A model generated the notes under the pieces. The model made no database searches and was not told the origin of the DNA. It saw only the letters and a list, made by a program, of their open reading frames with translations. DNA of 64,000 bases from Lepidostoma basale (lineage: Eukaryota > Arthropoda > Insecta > Trichoptera > Lepidostomatidae). A program made the position numbers and the translations under genes. The stretch is from contig JAHDVF020000880.1 of the NCBI GenBank assembly GCA_022606425.2, positions 1,364,001 to 1,428,000 of the forward strand, given 5' to 3'. How positions within the stretch are numbered: position 1 is the first letter of the stretch; every line of letters starts with the position of its first letter. Positions 63,120-64,000 of the stretch are shown one piece after another.

Positions 63120-63595
63120 GGTACGGCCACATCGGAGTGCCAGGGTAGGAGTCAAGATGAGTACCTGGCGAACCAACGTATGGTGTATTATGGGACCGGT
63201 CACACTATACGCATCGCGCCGAGTGCGTGATCACAAGCCACGTGTGTAAACGCTCGGAAGATATTTAGGCGATTGTAGCGCCGCGTTGATCTTTTATGGT
63301 ACTAACCACAATTACCGAGAATGACGGATCTAATTTGAGCTGTCAGTTCGTACTATTCCCAAATGAATTAATAAATTTAAACAGAGGAACTTATGAATAG
63401 TGACCACTAATTAAATAGTCATAAATTTATAAACTCACATTTATTTTCCAATTGAATATTTCTATATTGTGGTTAGTACCATAAAATATCACCGCAGCGC
63501 TACAATCGCCGAAATCTCCGACTGATTATAGTGTGGCAGGTCAGATTTAGACTCCAACCTAGCCTCCTACCCTGGCACTCCGGTGTGGCCGAACC
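63120..63595. mobile_element. GC-rich inverted-repeat (foldback) element
   Basis: Terminal arms GGTACGGCCACATCGGAGTG, CCAGGGTAGGAG (63120-63151) and, inverted, CTCCTACCCTGGCACTCCGG, TGTGGCCGAACC (63564-63595). Internal arms GGCGATTGTAGCGCCGCG and ATGGTACTAACCACAAT (63268-63315) oppose ATTGTGGTTAGTACCAT and AGCGCTACAATCGCC (63465-63510). 476 bp, no ORF. The arms are GC-rich in AT-rich surroundings. Transposon class unresolved; no clear target duplication was seen. Confidence 0.75.
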
Positions 63596-64000
63596 CTAAT
63601 GAATGATATAATTTACGTTACTTCATAGTTGAAAATTTTATTCTTCAAAATGTATTATAAAAATCGTTCAAAACTTTAATTACAGATTATAAGAAAAGAC
63701 TAGCAGATTGATTGTTTTGGTCAATTTGATTGCTGCCGCACTTCATGACAGTTAATTGTGACATGTAATACGTTTGTACTGTTTTGATATTAAAATTATA
63801 TAAGTTTTTCGTTTATATCAAGAATTTTGACAGGTGAAAAAAGATATTTTTCATTTGTTATTTTAATGTTCTTTCTGGTGTTATTTTGTTAAGTGCCTAA
63901 TTACTGCTAATTAAAAAAAACGGTGGATATGTGGAATATAAATTAAATAGACAATATGTGCACCATCTATAAAGAACATTTTGCGTTAAATTATTTCAAT
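63596..64000. other. Window end, no feature seen
   Basis: AT-rich; no further host exon recognised before the window ends. Confidence 0.4.

Noticed and set aside
1..64000. CRISPR array, operon-like gene clusters or prokaryotic defence genes
   Set aside because: No regularly spaced direct repeats with unique spacers and no prokaryotic gene organisation; the sequence is eukaryotic with introns, SINEs and LINEs.
1..64000. Endogenous retrovirus or LTR retrotransposon
   Set aside because: I saw no long terminal repeats, primer-binding site, protease or integrase motifs; all RT sequences are of the non-LTR type (YADD/SPDD with LINE C-termini).

Overview
The window is AT-rich arthropod (most likely insect) genomic DNA. 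It carries one host gene with short exons and long introns on the + strand, surrounded by a dense layer of transposable elements. Species is not resolvable by eye. Insect origin is inferred from the gene, a Down syndrome cell adhesion molecule (Dscam) paralogue, and from the mix of mariner, piggyBac, RTE-like and L2-like elements and tRNA-derived SINEs.

The host gene enters from the left: its promoter, signal peptide and roughly the first seven Ig domains lie upstream. Exons inside the window run from 5600 to 33595, with a possible further exon at 54606-54713. In order they encode the end of Ig8, Ig9, FN3-1 to FN3-4, Ig10, FN3-5, FN3-6, one transmembrane helix and a cytoplasmic tail containing the recognisable ISPYATF motif. 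This is the Dscam order. Nineteen exons have GT/AG boundaries whose phases join into one open frame; most junctions are phase 1. The 3' end of the gene probably lies beyond the last confident exon and may lie beyond the window.

Region by region: 1-5599 is an intron holding palindromic repeats and LINE fragments. 5600-33595 is the exon-bearing part; its introns contain a nearly complete RTE-like LINE (8141-11583), many 3' ends of other LINEs, a mariner fragment (17545-17890), SINEs and palindromic MITEs. 33596-54605 is exon-poor and holds two TTAA-flanked elements (a non-autonomous one at 35063-35861 and a degraded piggyBac at 40967-42671), SINEs of two families and LINE debris. 54714-64000 holds a mariner (58323-62850) whose right terminal repeat was split by a 3.26 kb L2/CR1-like LINE (59582-62839), then a GC-rich inverted-repeat element (63120-63595).

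Nothing in the window forms an operon-like or multi-gene functional system. The most informative signals are nested insertions, where the older element acts as a ruler for the younger one: LINE in mariner (TSD GGTA), a TTAA element in a LINE reading frame, an RTE-like LINE in a palindromic MITE (TSD TTATATATT) and piggyBac in a palindromic MITE. I did not find evidence of a novel enzymatic or defence system. The least described material is the set of palindromic MITE families that share a CGAAACATGT core.
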